Source: Paraglaciecola sp. 20A4
GTDB taxonomy: Bacteria > Pseudomonadota > Gammaproteobacteria > Enterobacterales > Alteromonadaceae
Reading direction: 5' to 3'
Length of the DNA stretch: 64,000 nt
NCBI RefSeq assembly: GCF_011378905.1
Contig: NZ_WTPY01000015.1
Coordinates: 29,437 to 93,436 of the forward strand
Part shown: positions 8,709-17,631 of the stretch, piece after piece
How the letters are laid out: every line of letters begins with the position of its first letter
Numbering within the stretch: the stretch's first letter is position 1
Made by a program: the position numbers and the translations under genes
Notes under the pieces: generated by a model
What the model was told of the DNA's origin: nothing
The model's database searches: none
The model's input: only the letters and a program-made list of their open reading frames with translations

Positions 8709-11096
8709 TTAAAACCAGTTGTATTCAGCGGTCAAAAATATCTGGCGTGGCGCATCCACATTGGACCAGTATGCGCCAGTAACCAAAGGTGTAGCACCAC
8801 CATAAGTGACGGTAGTTTCATCAGTCAGGTTTTTTGCTATAAGTGACACTTTCCAATCGCCATCTGCATTTGTTAGGCTTGCGCTGAGATCAAACTTGGT
8901 AAATGCCTCCTGAAGCATGTAGGTATCATTTTGACTGCCCCAGAAATAATCATCGCTATAGATTAAATCGCCGCGTAAGGCGAATGTCATTCCGTTGCTT
9001 AGATCTAATTGGTAGTCAGCATAAAGGTTAGCCGACCATTCAGGAGCAAATCTAAGTTTATCGCCTTTGGCATTTCTACTCGCTGTCGCATCGTCACAAT
9101 CTGCTTCTTTTGAACTACCATTGGAACAACTCGCGCCAGGGAAATCACCGTAGGTAGCATCGAGATAGGCTAGCGCACCACCGATTTCAACATCATCTGT
9201 TAAGGCATAGCGAATGTCTGCTTCTAGACCCTGTGTGGTTGCTTCTGCAGCGTTTTTAAAGAAAAAAGAATTTGTGGTTGGGTCGAGTGCTGATACCTGT
9301 AAATCGTCGAATGTCGTGTTATAGAGTGACACATTGGCTGCTAGGCGGCCTTCTAAGAAATTGCCCTTAAGGCCCATTTCATAGCCGGTAGAGGTTTCGG
9401 GATCAAAGCTGGTAATTTCAGCGTAGCTGGCTGAGGAGTTAAAGCCACCTGCTTTTGTTGCTTTGGTGTAAGAAGTGTAAAGCATAATATCTTTAGTAAC
9501 ATCCCATTGTATTGATACACTTGGGTCTAGGCTGGTATCGCTAACCTCACTTCGAGGTAGCTCTTCGGTAGTAAAATAAGCAACTCCAAATGTAGCCAGT
9601 GCAAATGGGTTAAATATTGGGTTTTCTACCAAGAAGCCGGCGTCAATTAGGTCGTGATTGACTTTCTTCGTTTCATCAGTATAGCGGGCGCCAACATTAA
9701 CACGAAAGTCGTCAGCTATATTCCAAGTACCCTGTGCAAAGATAGAATAGGATTCTGTGTTTTCTTTAAAAAATCGATTGTTAGCAGCATCAAAAAATGC
9801 GAAAACTGGATTCGCCGGTAAGCCACTATTGCTAAAGTTGATTATGGTGGTAGCCCCGTTCATTTCGATATTACGATCCATATAAAAGGCGCCCACAATG
9901 TAATCAAAGGTTTCACCACCAGGGGAAACAAGGCGGATCTCTTGGGTTAACTGGTCGAATTCTTCACCACCCATCCCCTTTGGATCGTTGTTGTAGAGCC
10001 AGTCTAAGGGCGCCATAGTAAGCGATGAATTCCTCGAATTATCAAACTCACTATAACCAGTAATGGCCGTCAATGTTCCAAGTTCGATTTCCCAGTCAAT
10101 CTGGCCAGTAAATGAAGCGCTATCAATCGTTCGTACAAGCGCTTTGTTGCTAGCATCGTATTGATTGGTATCTGGGTTGTATTCGATGGCATAGCCATTG
10201 GATATAACACCGTTACTAATAGTATCGTAGTTGGGATCACTGCTCAGGTAGATTGGGAGTAGAGGAGCACCAGAGAAATTTGCAGTCGGTTGTAAGCTTG
10301 AAGGACCAAATGACATTCCTCTTACTTCTTTCTCTCCTAGTTCAACTTTGCCGAACAAAGATAATGTGTCGCTAGGCTCCCAGACTAGGCTTAGGCGAAA
10401 AGAGGAGAATTCACTTTCGTTTTGGTCTTCTTTTCCATTTAGCACCGTTACCCCGTTTGCTGCTGTTCGAGTATTAGTGTCGAGCCAACCACCGACAAAA
10501 TTTTGCTGGACTACAACCCGAGCAAAAAAGTTATCTGCAATTGCCCCTGAGACTATGCCTTCAAGGTTATAACCTTCATTCTCAACTTCGTAACTTGTAC
10601 GCACTGATGCCTCAAAATCGTCAGTAGGGCGAGTTGTTGTAATGACAATGGCACCCGCAACACTGTTTTTGCCTTGCAGTATGCCTTGCGGGCCTTTAAG
10701 TACTTCTACCCGTTCTACATCAGTAAAGGGGGCATTAAATTGGCTGCCTCGACTCACGTACATACCATCAACGTACAAGCCAACAGATTGTTCGGCTGCA
10801 GCGTTGTCATTTCCTGTGCCGACTCCGCGAATGTAGATTGAACTTTGTTGAGGAGCTGTTCCGAGATTAACATTTGGGAGTCTCTCAACAAGGCCTCCGA
10901 AATCTAAAATATTTTGATTTTCTAGCAAATCCCCAGAGACTACTTGCATTGAAACAGGTACGTCATCCAATGTTTGCATACGTTTTTGCGCAGTTACGGT
11001 GATCACTTCTAACTGTTGGGCACTTGCTGTCCCAGAGAGTGTTGCTATTCCTATTGCGACCGCAATAGCTTTCTTTTTATAGAATTTGTATTTCAT
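8709..11096 (-). CDS. TonB-dependent outer-membrane receptor 2
   Basis: A 795-residue receptor with signal peptide (MKYKFYKKKAIAVAIGIATL then SGTASA), a TonB-box-like LEVITVTAQKR, plug motifs VNLGTAPQQSSIYIRGVGTG and VEVLKGPQGILQGKNSVAGA, and a beta-barrel ending EYNWF. It is most similar to receptors 1 and 3: the block YVDGMYVSRGSQFNAPFTDV is nearly identical in all three. It is likely a substrate-specific duplicate of receptor 1. Its leader contains a near copy of the palindromic operator (11415) and a short conserved ORF, so both receptors appear to be under the same control. Ligand unknown; the context favours a hydrophobic catabolic substrate. Confidence 0.93.
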   Translation of the reverse strand: MKYKFYKKKAIAVAIGIATLSGTASAQQLEVITVTAQKRMQTLDDVPVSMQVVSGDLLENQNILDFGGLVERLPNVNLGTAPQQSSIYIRGVGTGNDNAAAEQSVGLYVDGMYVSRGSQFNAPFTDVERVEVLKGPQGILQGKNSVAGAIVITTTRPTDDFEASVRTSYEVENEGYNLEGIVSGAIADNFFARVVVQQNFVGGWLDTNTRTAANGVTVLNGKEDQNESEFSSFRLSLVWEPSDTLSLFGKVELGEKEVRGMSFGPSSLQPTANFSGAPLLPIYLSSDPNYDTISNGVISNGYAIEYNPDTNQYDASNKALVRTIDSASFTGQIDWEIELGTLTAITGYSEFDNSRNSSLTMAPLDWLYNNDPKGMGGEEFDQLTQEIRLVSPGGETFDYIVGAFYMDRNIEMNGATTIINFSNSGLPANPVFAFFDAANNRFFKENTESYSIFAQGTWNIADDFRVNVGARYTDETKKVNHDLIDAGFLVENPIFNPFALATFGVAYFTTEELPRSEVSDTSLDPSVSIQWDVTKDIMLYTSYTKATKAGGFNSSASYAEITSFDPETSTGYEMGLKGNFLEGRLAANVSLYNTTFDDLQVSALDPTTNSFFFKNAAEATTQGLEADIRYALTDDVEIGGALAYLDATYGDFPGASCSNGSSKEADCDDATASRNAKGDKLRFAPEWSANLYADYQLDLSNGMTFALRGDLIYSDDYFWGSQNDTYMLQEAFTKFDLSASLTNADGDWKVSLIAKNLTDETTVTYGGATPLVTGAYWSNVDAPRQIFLTAEYNWF

Positions 11097-11219
11097 ATCG
11101 TTAGCCTTTTCCCTTTTGCATGAGCTAGTAATTTAGGTTAGTCGCTTGCTTCATTACTGTTTGATTTACATATTTATTTGGTTTTGTCGTACTAAAAGAG
11201 TCATCAGCCATTTTTTAGA

Positions 11220-11333
11220 TCAACTCAAACTACTCTTGAATGCTCGAGTATTAATCGGACTAACTTCTAGCGTGGTTGGATAAGCGGAGTGTTTTAACTG
11301 TAATTGTTGTGATGTATCTGTGAACTTAAACAT
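11220..11333 (-). other. Short ORF (37 codons) in the leader of receptor 2
   Basis: This is the counterpart of the short frame at 8183-8323. It begins MFKFTDTS at the equivalent place and stays in register until a TGA nine codons earlier than in copy 1. Its upstream ribosome-binding sequence is poor. Several third-position changes between the copies are synonymous, but the number of codons is too small to judge selection by eye. Confidence 0.25.
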
Positions 11334-11414
11334 TATCTATCTCTACTGATTAGAAAGTTGCAGTCAAAGTAGGGGACGAATCCAGCTAGTTGTATGTTTT
11401 AAACACTTAAAGGT

Positions 11415-11427
11415 ATTGTATTATAAT
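11415..11427. promoter_or_regulatory. Palindromic operator variant ATTGTATTATAAT, copy 3
   Basis: This has one mismatch to the palindrome (T for C), which turns the right half into TATAAT, a consensus -10 hexamer. It is 319 bases upstream of receptor 2, the same offset as copy 2 for receptor 1, and is followed by GGTACAT. Confidence 0.55.
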
Positions 11428-11712
11428 GGTACATATCTAGCAATATAGTAAATATATGTCAACTTAATTGTTAAGAATAATCCTTTGTTATTAACTTAAC
11501 TATGACAAGGTGTTTGGGGGGGTTGTGTAGAGCTAATCTTTGTTGACGAGCTTATGTCATGAGTGTTGAAGATAAATTCTAGTTCAAAATTATTTAATGT
11601 TATGCGGTCAGTAATCTCTATTAGCCTGGTCAAAATCAATTATGTTCAAGCACTCAAACATTTATTGCCAAAATTATTCGTTTGCTAATTATTATTAATG
11701 TATCTAAGTGTT

Positions 11713-11725
11713 ATTGTATTACAAT
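11713..11725. promoter_or_regulatory. Palindromic operator ATTGTATTACAAT, copy 4
   Basis: An exact copy of the palindrome lies 60 bases upstream of the GTG start of the MFS transporter on the plus strand. The interval 11579-11784 holds no gene. Confidence 0.65.
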
Positions 11726-11784
11726 ATTGGTTGTAATTAGTAAACTATAAAGTCCCAAAACTAAGTAACTAAGAGAGGTTTTAA

Positions 11785-13266
11785 GTGAGCAGCACAGAAA
11801 ACGTGATTAAAGAAGGAGCCTTAACGGGTTTTGGTACCCCTAGGTACAGAAATTATGTATTAGGACTGCTTACGCTGGTATATATTTTGAACTTTGTTGA
11901 TCGGACCATTATTGCAGTTGTTGCACAACCAATAATCAACTCGTTCAATCTTACTGATTCTGAATGGGGACTCCTCACAGGTCCCCCGTTTGCCATTTTT
12001 TATGCGTTTATGGGGCTACCCATTGCGCTCTGGGCTGATCGCTCGAACCGGGTCAAGCTTATTGCTCTGTGTATTGTAATCTGGTCTATTATGACCGTTC
12101 TATGCGGTTTCGCTGTCGGGTTCCTAACGTTACTGTTATTCAGAATTGGAGTAGCTATAGGGGAAGCGGGTTGTACTCCAGCTGCTACCTCAATTATAGG
12201 TGACTATTTTGTGGCACATAAACGAGCGAAGGCTTTAGCTACGTATTCAATGGGGGTGATGCTGGGTGGTGTTTTGGCCAACCTACTGGGTGGCCCGATT
12301 GCGCAAATGCAAGGTGCTGATGTTGGTTTGTGGATTTCAAATATGGGTCTTGGAGGCTTATTTTCAGCGGTAGATTGGGTAAATCTAGAGGGGTGGCGAG
12401 TCGCATTTTTTGTCATTGGTCTGCCGGGCGTTCTTGTCGCATTCATCTTACTATTGACAGTAAAAGAACCCCCGCGAGGTCATAGTGATCCATCAGAAGA
12501 AATGACGGAACAGCAGGCCCATTGGACAGACGTATTCCGGGAACTAAAAAAGAAACCATCGTTTTGGTGGGCCATTATCGGCGGTTCGCTGGTGGCTTTT
12601 GTAAGTTATGGTGTGATGGGCTTTCAAGCCCCTTTTTTAATGCGTGAACATGGGTTAGATGTAAGTGAAGCGGCACTTTATTTCGGTGCACCACTGGCTT
12701 GTTTCGCAGCGATAGGTACGTTTCTTGGAGGCTACATCACTGAGAAGTTAACTCCTCGAATTCCAAATGCTACAGCGTTGGTTCCGGCTGTGGGCCTACT
12801 TATAGCAGTACCGTTTTATATTGCTGCCTTTCATTTGGATGACCTGACAAGCATTTTTATCTGTTGGGGAATAGCGGTGCTTGTGCACTTCACCTATCTT
12901 AGCGCGGGATATACTATTGCCCAAGGTGTCGTTACTGCCAAGAATCGTGCAACCGCTATCGCTGTTGCACTTATTTTGTGGTCGTTGATAGGTAACGGAA
13001 TTGGTCCATATTTTGTTGGTTTTGCTAGTGATTTTTCCATGAATTATCACTTGCTCAATAGTGAGTTTTCGGCGTATTTGACACCTAAAATATGTAAGGC
13101 AATGGATTCAAATTTGGCCGCAGAACAGATTGCTGTGTGTGCTGAGGCGAGTTCTTTGGGATTAAAACAAGCTATGAGTTTATCTGCGTGCTGGTTAATT
13201 CTCGCTGCTGGCTGTTATCTAATGGCGTCTCGCACGGTAAGACAAGACTTTGTTGCCAAATTATGA
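11785..13266 (+). CDS. MFS transporter (spinster-like)
   Basis: A 493-residue major facilitator with about 12 membrane segments. The first helix carries VYILNFVDRTIIAVVAQP and is followed by the loop motif ADRSNR, both typical of the spinster-like branch of MFS carriers found in catabolic clusters. The start is GTG at 11785, preceded by AGAGAGG seven bases away. The inner-membrane substrate is unknown; with the adjacent TonB receptors it could complete import of the compound, or export an intermediate. It is probably controlled through the palindrome 60 bases upstream. A 196-bp non-coding gap separates it from the next gene, which has its own copy of the palindrome. Confidence 0.9.
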   Translation: MSSTENVIKEGALTGFGTPRYRNYVLGLLTLVYILNFVDRTIIAVVAQPIINSFNLTDSEWGLLTGPPFAIFYAFMGLPIALWADRSNRVKLIALCIVIWSIMTVLCGFAVGFLTLLLFRIGVAIGEAGCTPAATSIIGDYFVAHKRAKALATYSMGVMLGGVLANLLGGPIAQMQGADVGLWISNMGLGGLFSAVDWVNLEGWRVAFFVIGLPGVLVAFILLLTVKEPPRGHSDPSEEMTEQQAHWTDVFRELKKKPSFWWAIIGGSLVAFVSYGVMGFQAPFLMREHGLDVSEAALYFGAPLACFAAIGTFLGGYITEKLTPRIPNATALVPAVGLLIAVPFYIAAFHLDDLTSIFICWGIAVLVHFTYLSAGYTIAQGVVTAKNRATAIAVALILWSLIGNGIGPYFVGFASDFSMNYHLLNSEFSAYLTPKICKAMDSNLAAEQIAVCAEASSLGLKQAMSLSACWLILAAGCYLMASRTVRQDFVAKL

Positions 13267-13402
13267 AAGTAAATAACCTGAGTATGGCTTATCCCGAATT
13301 CAGGTTAAATAGAGGCAATTTAGATGATTTGTGCTGGGATTGTTTCAGAATAAACTTCTTGATAGGGCTTATCCATAGCACAGCCCTACGAATTGTGTTG
13401 AT

Positions 13403-13431
13403 TTGGTTTTTATTTGGCATTGTATTACAAT
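13403..13431 (+). promoter_or_regulatory. Putative sigma-70 promoter overlapped by operator copy 5
   Basis: The exact palindrome ATTGTATTACAAT (13419-13431) ends in TACAAT, which works as a -10 box; TTGGTT at 13403-13408 is spaced 17 bases upstream as a -35. The start codon of the kinase-like gene is 32 bases downstream. Binding at the palindrome would cover the -10, so repression is the expected mode. Confidence 0.5.
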
Positions 13432-13462
13432 GGTACAAATATATTTATGTAGGAATAAGTAA

Positions 13463-14545
13463 ATGAATACCGAGCACAGTTATATTACCGCCGAATGGTT
13501 AACCGAAGCCCTGAGATCGACAAACACCATAAGTTCAGACGTATCTGTATCCGCTATAGAAACATCAGTAATCAGTGGCGGTATGATGGCAAATTCATAT
13601 CTTATAAAGCTAGAGTATGCCAATGGTACAGGAAGCGAACCCGCTTCTTTGGTAGCAAAAGCGCCTTCGAGTAACCCTGATAGTAGAAAGTCAGGGCAGG
13701 AGATGGACTCCTACCTGAAGGAAGTGAATTTTTATAAGTACATCGCACCCACTTTGAGTATGAATGTCCCTAAGTGTTACTTCGCACAAATAGACCCCGA
13801 GACTTCCGATTTCACTTTGTTACTCGAAGACTTAAACCCCGCAACCATATGCTTACCTAGAGACTGTAGCCTCGAAAAACTGAAAGCATCGATTATTCAA
13901 CTCGCCTTGCTTCATGCCGACACATGGAATGACGAAAAGCTAAAAAATTACGATTGGTTAGTAGACAGCGCCGCCCCTGGGCATTTTGAACGTATTAAGC
14001 CCATGATCACCAAAGGATGGGAGGTTTTGAAGGCGTCTGCCGATGACCGTGTTCGTAGTAATTTTGAGAGGGTCGGTGATGGCTTCTTGGCTATAGCTGA
14101 GCGCTGGTTAGGTGATATGGGCAAACGTTTTTGCTTGGCACATTGTGACTATCGCATGACCAATGTTATGTACACAGAGGATAATGAGTCAATCGCCATT
14201 GATTGGCAGACCTTGCAATTGGGCCGTCCCGGTCTTGATACCTTTTATCTTATTGCCAACACTCTAGATCCTGAAACACGCAAAGCCCATGAAACAGAGT
14301 TGTTGCAGGTTTATTACGATACGTTGCTTGCCAATGGTGTTGAGGATTACAGCTTTGACGATTGTATCGAAGATTACGAATATGGCTCTTTGTATGCGGT
14401 AATGATGGTACTGGCAACCACTTACGGCATTGGCGCTACCCACCTTCCCGATGCTTATAAACGCCAAATATTTTTTGTAGTGCCTCGCTATTGGGGCTTT
14501 GTTGATGAGCATGAAATTCTGCAACGTTATTCCAGCCAAGCATAA
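13463..14545 (+). CDS. Phosphotransferase, ecdysteroid-kinase-like (EcKL/DUF1679 type)
   Basis: A 360-residue protein with a small-molecule kinase fold: N-lobe ISGGMMANSYLIKLEY (38-53), LVAKAP with the ATP-contact Lys, LLLEDLNPA hinge, catalytic loop FCLAHCDYRMTNVMY (His227, Asp229, Asn234) and metal Asp247 in AIDWQTLQLGRPGLDTFYL. The pattern fits the ecdysteroid-kinase-like branch, which phosphorylates hydroxyl groups of sterols and other lipophilic alcohols in insects; bacterial members sit in steroid and terpenoid catabolic clusters with unproven substrates. The Cys within the usual HGD triad (HCD) is a small deviation. It is the first gene of a probable plus-strand operon with the CrtC/DUF7064-like and DUF1330 genes and has its own operator. 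Confidence 0.8.
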   Translation: MNTEHSYITAEWLTEALRSTNTISSDVSVSAIETSVISGGMMANSYLIKLEYANGTGSEPASLVAKAPSSNPDSRKSGQEMDSYLKEVNFYKYIAPTLSMNVPKCYFAQIDPETSDFTLLLEDLNPATICLPRDCSLEKLKASIIQLALLHADTWNDEKLKNYDWLVDSAAPGHFERIKPMITKGWEVLKASADDRVRSNFERVGDGFLAIAERWLGDMGKRFCLAHCDYRMTNVMYTEDNESIAIDWQTLQLGRPGLDTFYLIANTLDPETRKAHETELLQVYYDTLLANGVEDYSFDDCIEDYEYGSLYAVMMVLATTYGIGATHLPDAYKRQIFFVVPRYWGFVDEHEILQRYSSQA

Positions 14546-14584
14546 CAACTGACACCAATAATTAACATAAGTGAGAGCTGAGAA

Positions 14585-15508
14585 ATGAACACTTTAACCG
14601 ATCATGACGAATATCTTCATTTGGGTTACCCAAGACAAACTGAGTCTAAATGGAAAGAAAATTATTATTTTAATTTTATTGATCGTGAGGCAGATGCTGT
14701 TGGCATCATCCATTTCTCGATCCGTCGAGATACGGGTCGAGCAATATTTAATTTACAGGGACGCATAGGCGGGGAGCGCTTACGTCATACCAATAATATT
14801 ACATGGCCTGCCACTGACCGCTCGGCCTTTAAAGAAGGAGTGGTACTAACTGATGGTTGCTTGACCCTTGAAATTGTAGAGCCCCATAAAAAGCAGCGTA
14901 TTACTTTTGAAAAGGACACGACAAAGTTGGATTTGAATTATACGCGTCGTTTCGATGTGTATCAGTACACGCATCATAATGAGGCTGACGCTGAAGTAGA
15001 GTCTGATGTGAATATGTCTATAGAGCATTACGAACAGGGACTCCATCTCAATGGAAAAGTCGAGTTTGGTGGAAAAAATATTGAGATTAACTGCCTTGCT
15101 CACCGGGATCACTCTTGGGGTTACCGTGACGAGTCCGGCATTGTTGGCTGGAACTGGATTGCGATTCAATTCGAGAGTGCAACGTTGAATTTTACCCGAA
15201 CTGTTAGTCATAAGTTGGGTGTCATGGGAAATGGATTTATCTCCACCGTTGATGGTACCAAAACGATTGTAACGGTCGAGGTGAACGAGGTGATTAACGA
15301 TGACAAGGGAGAGCCTGACATAGCCAAATACACTATTACAGATGAAGATGGCGCGAAAACCGATTTTACGGCGAAACGTTTTACCAGTGTTGTTATTCCG
15401 ATGAATAAAGCACGAACGACTATGTGTTATGAGAATTTTTCAGAATTTACCAATGAGTCAACAGGTGAAACCGGTTTAGGTATAGATGAGCATATGCTTA
15501 ACGTTTAA
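14585..15508 (+). CDS. CrtC/AttH-like beta-barrel (DUF7064-type) protein
   Basis: A 307-residue soluble protein without signal peptide. The diagnostic stretch is NCLAHRDHSWGYRDESGIVG followed by WNWIAIQFES, similar to the RDHSWG(P/Y)R motif of CrtC-like (carotenoid 1,2-hydratase fold) and DUF7064 proteins, which are double lipocalin-like barrels. The N-terminal half (ADAVGIIHFSIRRDTGRA) is compatible with the first barrel. Such genes are frequent neighbours of EcKL-type kinases and acyl-CoA genes in sphingomonads and marine gammaproteobacteria; their reaction is not established, though binding or hydration of an isoprenoid-like ligand is plausible. It lies 39 bases after the kinase-like gene, with GAGAGCTGAGAA as ribosome site. 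Confidence 0.65.
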   Translation: MNTLTDHDEYLHLGYPRQTESKWKENYYFNFIDREADAVGIIHFSIRRDTGRAIFNLQGRIGGERLRHTNNITWPATDRSAFKEGVVLTDGCLTLEIVEPHKKQRITFEKDTTKLDLNYTRRFDVYQYTHHNEADAEVESDVNMSIEHYEQGLHLNGKVEFGGKNIEINCLAHRDHSWGYRDESGIVGWNWIAIQFESATLNFTRTVSHKLGVMGNGFISTVDGTKTIVTVEVNEVINDDKGEPDIAKYTITDEDGAKTDFTAKRFTSVVIPMNKARTTMCYENFSEFTNESTGETGLGIDEHMLNV

Positions 15509-15569
15509 GTACATTGCAGTTTCATGAAATATCTAATCATCATATAAACTAAAATATTAGGAAATTATT

Positions 15570-15884
15570 ATGGATGAACCTATTTTTATGTTGAATGCAC
15601 TTTGGTTTAAGAAAGATGGTGGTCTTGGGAAGTACATGGAATATGGCGCTGCAATAGCGCCTTTATTTAAGGCAGCGGGAGCAGAGGTAAAAGACAATTA
15701 CTCTCCTGAGGAAAGCCTAGTTGGCGATTGGGACCCCGATGTGTTTTTTGTAGTTCGATACCCCAGTAAAGCTGCATTTATGACTATGGTTAATAGCCCA
15801 GAGTATGCAAAAGTGAAACATCTTAGGGAAGAAGCGTTGGATAATAGTTTTTTAGTTAGGTGTAAACCGTTTGAGTGGGTCTAA
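15570..15884 (+). CDS. DUF1330-like small ferredoxin-fold protein
   Basis: A 104-residue protein with the dimeric alpha/beta-barrel (ferredoxin-like) pattern of DUF1330/NIPSNAP-type proteins: strand PIFMLNALWFK, helix GLGKYMEYGAAIAPLFKAAG, strand VFFVVRYPSKAAFMTMV and helix SPEYAKVKHLREEAL. No catalytic motif is visible. It has AGGAAAT at 15559-15565 as ribosome site and is 61 bases behind the DUF7064-like gene, so it is likely the third gene of that operon. Small proteins of this fold often act as isomerases or monooxygenase accessory proteins in catabolic clusters; the role here is not known. Confidence 0.75.
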   Translation: MDEPIFMLNALWFKKDGGLGKYMEYGAAIAPLFKAAGAEVKDNYSPEESLVGDWDPDVFFVVRYPSKAAFMTMVNSPEYAKVKHLREEALDNSFLVRCKPFEWV

Positions 15885-15988
15885 AACCGATAACACCTTG
15901 CTGTTGTCGGCATAATTAATGTGGTTGCTACCGTTAAAACATCTTATTTTCTATACTTTCGTTCCGCTGAGCGATTTTAGGAGCATAC

Positions 15989-16465
15989 GTGAGTAAACAA
16001 CTAGTTACTTGAACCGATGATAATGGTTTAACCACTTTAGTACTAAATCGAGCAGACAAATTAAATGCGCTCAACCATGCCTTATTTGCCGAACTACGGG
16101 CGCATATATTGGCTATCCAAAGCGACGACAGCGTAGGCTGCGTAATTTTGCACGGGGCTGGAAAATGCTTTTCAGTTGGACATGATTTGGGATATGTATC
16201 TGAACTTGCAACTCAAACTCTTATAGAGCCTGATTGGGAATCACGGAGATTACGTATTTTAGAACGGATGGCAAAGTCCGTTATTGCCGCAGTACACGGT
16301 CATTGCTACACCGATACCCAGAGAATAATGCTTTTATCTGCAGATAATCGACGATTCAGCTTTATGACCAGTATTTAAGGCGTTATTAAAACTAAATGGT
16401 GGCTCAATGTATGGGTTAATGGAAGTGATGACTCGGTATAATTTAACCCGTCAGAATTTTCTTTA
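15989..16465 (+). pseudogene. Broken enoyl-CoA hydratase/isomerase
   Basis: A GTG start with AGGAG at 15979-15983 begins VSKQLVT, then an in-frame TGA (16010-16012) interrupts before the clear crotonase start DDNGLTTLVLNRADKLNAL. The oxyanion segment CFSVGHDLG and the AKSVIAAVHGHCYT block are recognisable, but the protein then degenerates and stops at 16378; a shifted frame up to about 16465 still reads NGGSMYGLMEVMTRYNLTRQ, resembling the ...KWGL.P..G..ERLPR... region. The usual last 120 residues are absent. A premature stop, a frameshift and C-terminal loss make this a pseudogene; the intact ribosome site suggests fairly recent inactivation. Confidence 0.75.
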
Positions 16466-16486
16466 AAAATAAATCAGGGGGTTTAA

Positions 16487-17593
16487 ATGTTGCTTTGGAT
16501 TATCGGTATATTTATTATTTTCTGGGCGATTGAATTTTTTTATCTACGTGGTGAAAATATCGATGCCTTCGACCAACCTGCTGGTCAGAGCTTTGCTACT
16601 GGCGCAGCACCCAACAACGAACATAAACTAATTGAAAATCTTCTTAAGGAAAATTTCAGCACATTACGGAAAGTATCGCGGAAGGAACGATTGGGTAAAA
16701 TGCGTGAGTATATGGATGAGATGTGGGCAGATCACGAATTCGTCAGCACATTTACCGAGACTGACATTGATGGATTAAAAGCCGAGTGGGTTGTTGCGCC
16801 AGGTGCAGACAGTTTGAATCGTGTGTTGTACCTGCACGGCGGCGCATTTATGCTGGGCAGTCCCAAAAGCCATCGCTTACTCACCAGCAAGTTTTCTCAA
16901 ATGGCTAATGCAGCAGTGTTGGCGATTGATTATCGTTTGATGCCTGAGCATACTCGACTGAACGGCATCGAAGACTGCCGAAATGCTTATCGCTGGATAG
17001 TAGAAAACGGCCCTAAAGGGCAGCAATCAGCGTCAAAACTATTGGTTGCCGGAGACTCCGCCGGAGGCAACCTTACACTCGCACTTTTAGCGTGGGTTCG
17101 CGATCAAGGGCTAAGAGCTCCAGACGCTGCAGTTGCACTGTCACCGGCGACTGACAGCACAATAGGTAGCCCTAGTTTTAAAAATAATATGGAGACTGAC
17201 GCGTTGCTCGGCCCCAGTTTAAGCTTCATGAAGAAAATCCCTCGCAGCCTAATATGTTGGGTATCGCTTCTACAAAACCGTATGAGTCCCAGTAATCCTA
17301 TCGTGTCACCTGTGTTTGGTGACCTCTCTAATTTACCGCCCATACTAGTGCAGGCCAGCGAGACAGAGATGCTGTTTGATGATGCACGCCGATATGTTAA
17401 CCGTGCGGTTGCAGCCGGATCCCCAGTTAAGCTGCAATCTTGGGCTCATGTGCCTCATGTCTGGCATATGATTAATGAGAGCGTAACCGAAGCCCCTGAG
17501 GCCTTTAAGGAAATAGAAGGTTTTCTAAAAAATCCACGAGCTTTCGTGACTGATAATAAAGCTGTCCACCCTATGGCTGCTTTCACAACCTGA
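16487..17593 (+). CDS. Alpha/beta hydrolase, HSL-type esterase, membrane anchored
   Basis: A 368-residue hormone-sensitive-lipase-like esterase. An N-terminal hydrophobic stretch (residues 1-20, MLLWIIGIFIIFWAIEFFYL) should anchor it to the inner membrane. The oxyanion motif is LHGGAFMLG (116-124), the nucleophile GDSAGGN has Ser191, and Asp (SETEMLFDD) and His (HVPHVWHM) candidates follow at the expected places. GGGG at 16477-16481 serves as ribosome site. These enzymes hydrolyse short to medium esters and lactones; in a cluster with a Baeyer-Villiger enzyme a lactone or ester product is an attractive but unproven substrate. It stands between the broken hydratase and the pirin gene. Confidence 0.88.
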   Translation: MLLWIIGIFIIFWAIEFFYLRGENIDAFDQPAGQSFATGAAPNNEHKLIENLLKENFSTLRKVSRKERLGKMREYMDEMWADHEFVSTFTETDIDGLKAEWVVAPGADSLNRVLYLHGGAFMLGSPKSHRLLTSKFSQMANAAVLAIDYRLMPEHTRLNGIEDCRNAYRWIVENGPKGQQSASKLLVAGDSAGGNLTLALLAWVRDQGLRAPDAAVALSPATDSTIGSPSFKNNMETDALLGPSLSFMKKIPRSLICWVSLLQNRMSPSNPIVSPVFGDLSNLPPILVQASETEMLFDDARRYVNRAVAAGSPVKLQSWAHVPHVWHMINESVTEAPEAFKEIEGFLKNPRAFVTDNKAVHPMAAFTT

Positions 17594-17631
17594 AAAATAA
17601 ACACTCAAATCACCGGGAATAATAGATCTCC

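Larger units (their letters stand above)
5639..11578 (-). repeat. Tandem duplication: two TonB receptors with their leaders
   Basis: The unit 5639-8565 (receptor 1 plus about 480 bp upstream) is repeated as 8709-11578. Homology is obvious in the coding parts and also continuous through the non-coding leader: matching blocks include TACTGTTTGATTTACAT, GAATGCTCGAGT, the palindromic operator and TTTGTTGACGAGCTTAT. The operator is about 318 bases from the start codon in both copies. The copies have diverged by point changes and small indels, so the duplication is not recent. Confidence 0.8.

Noticed and set aside
13188-13466. 92-codon plus-strand frame overlapping the end of the MFS gene and running over operator copy 5
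   Set aside because: It overlaps a real gene out of frame, has no family-like sequence, and covers the promoter of the next gene.
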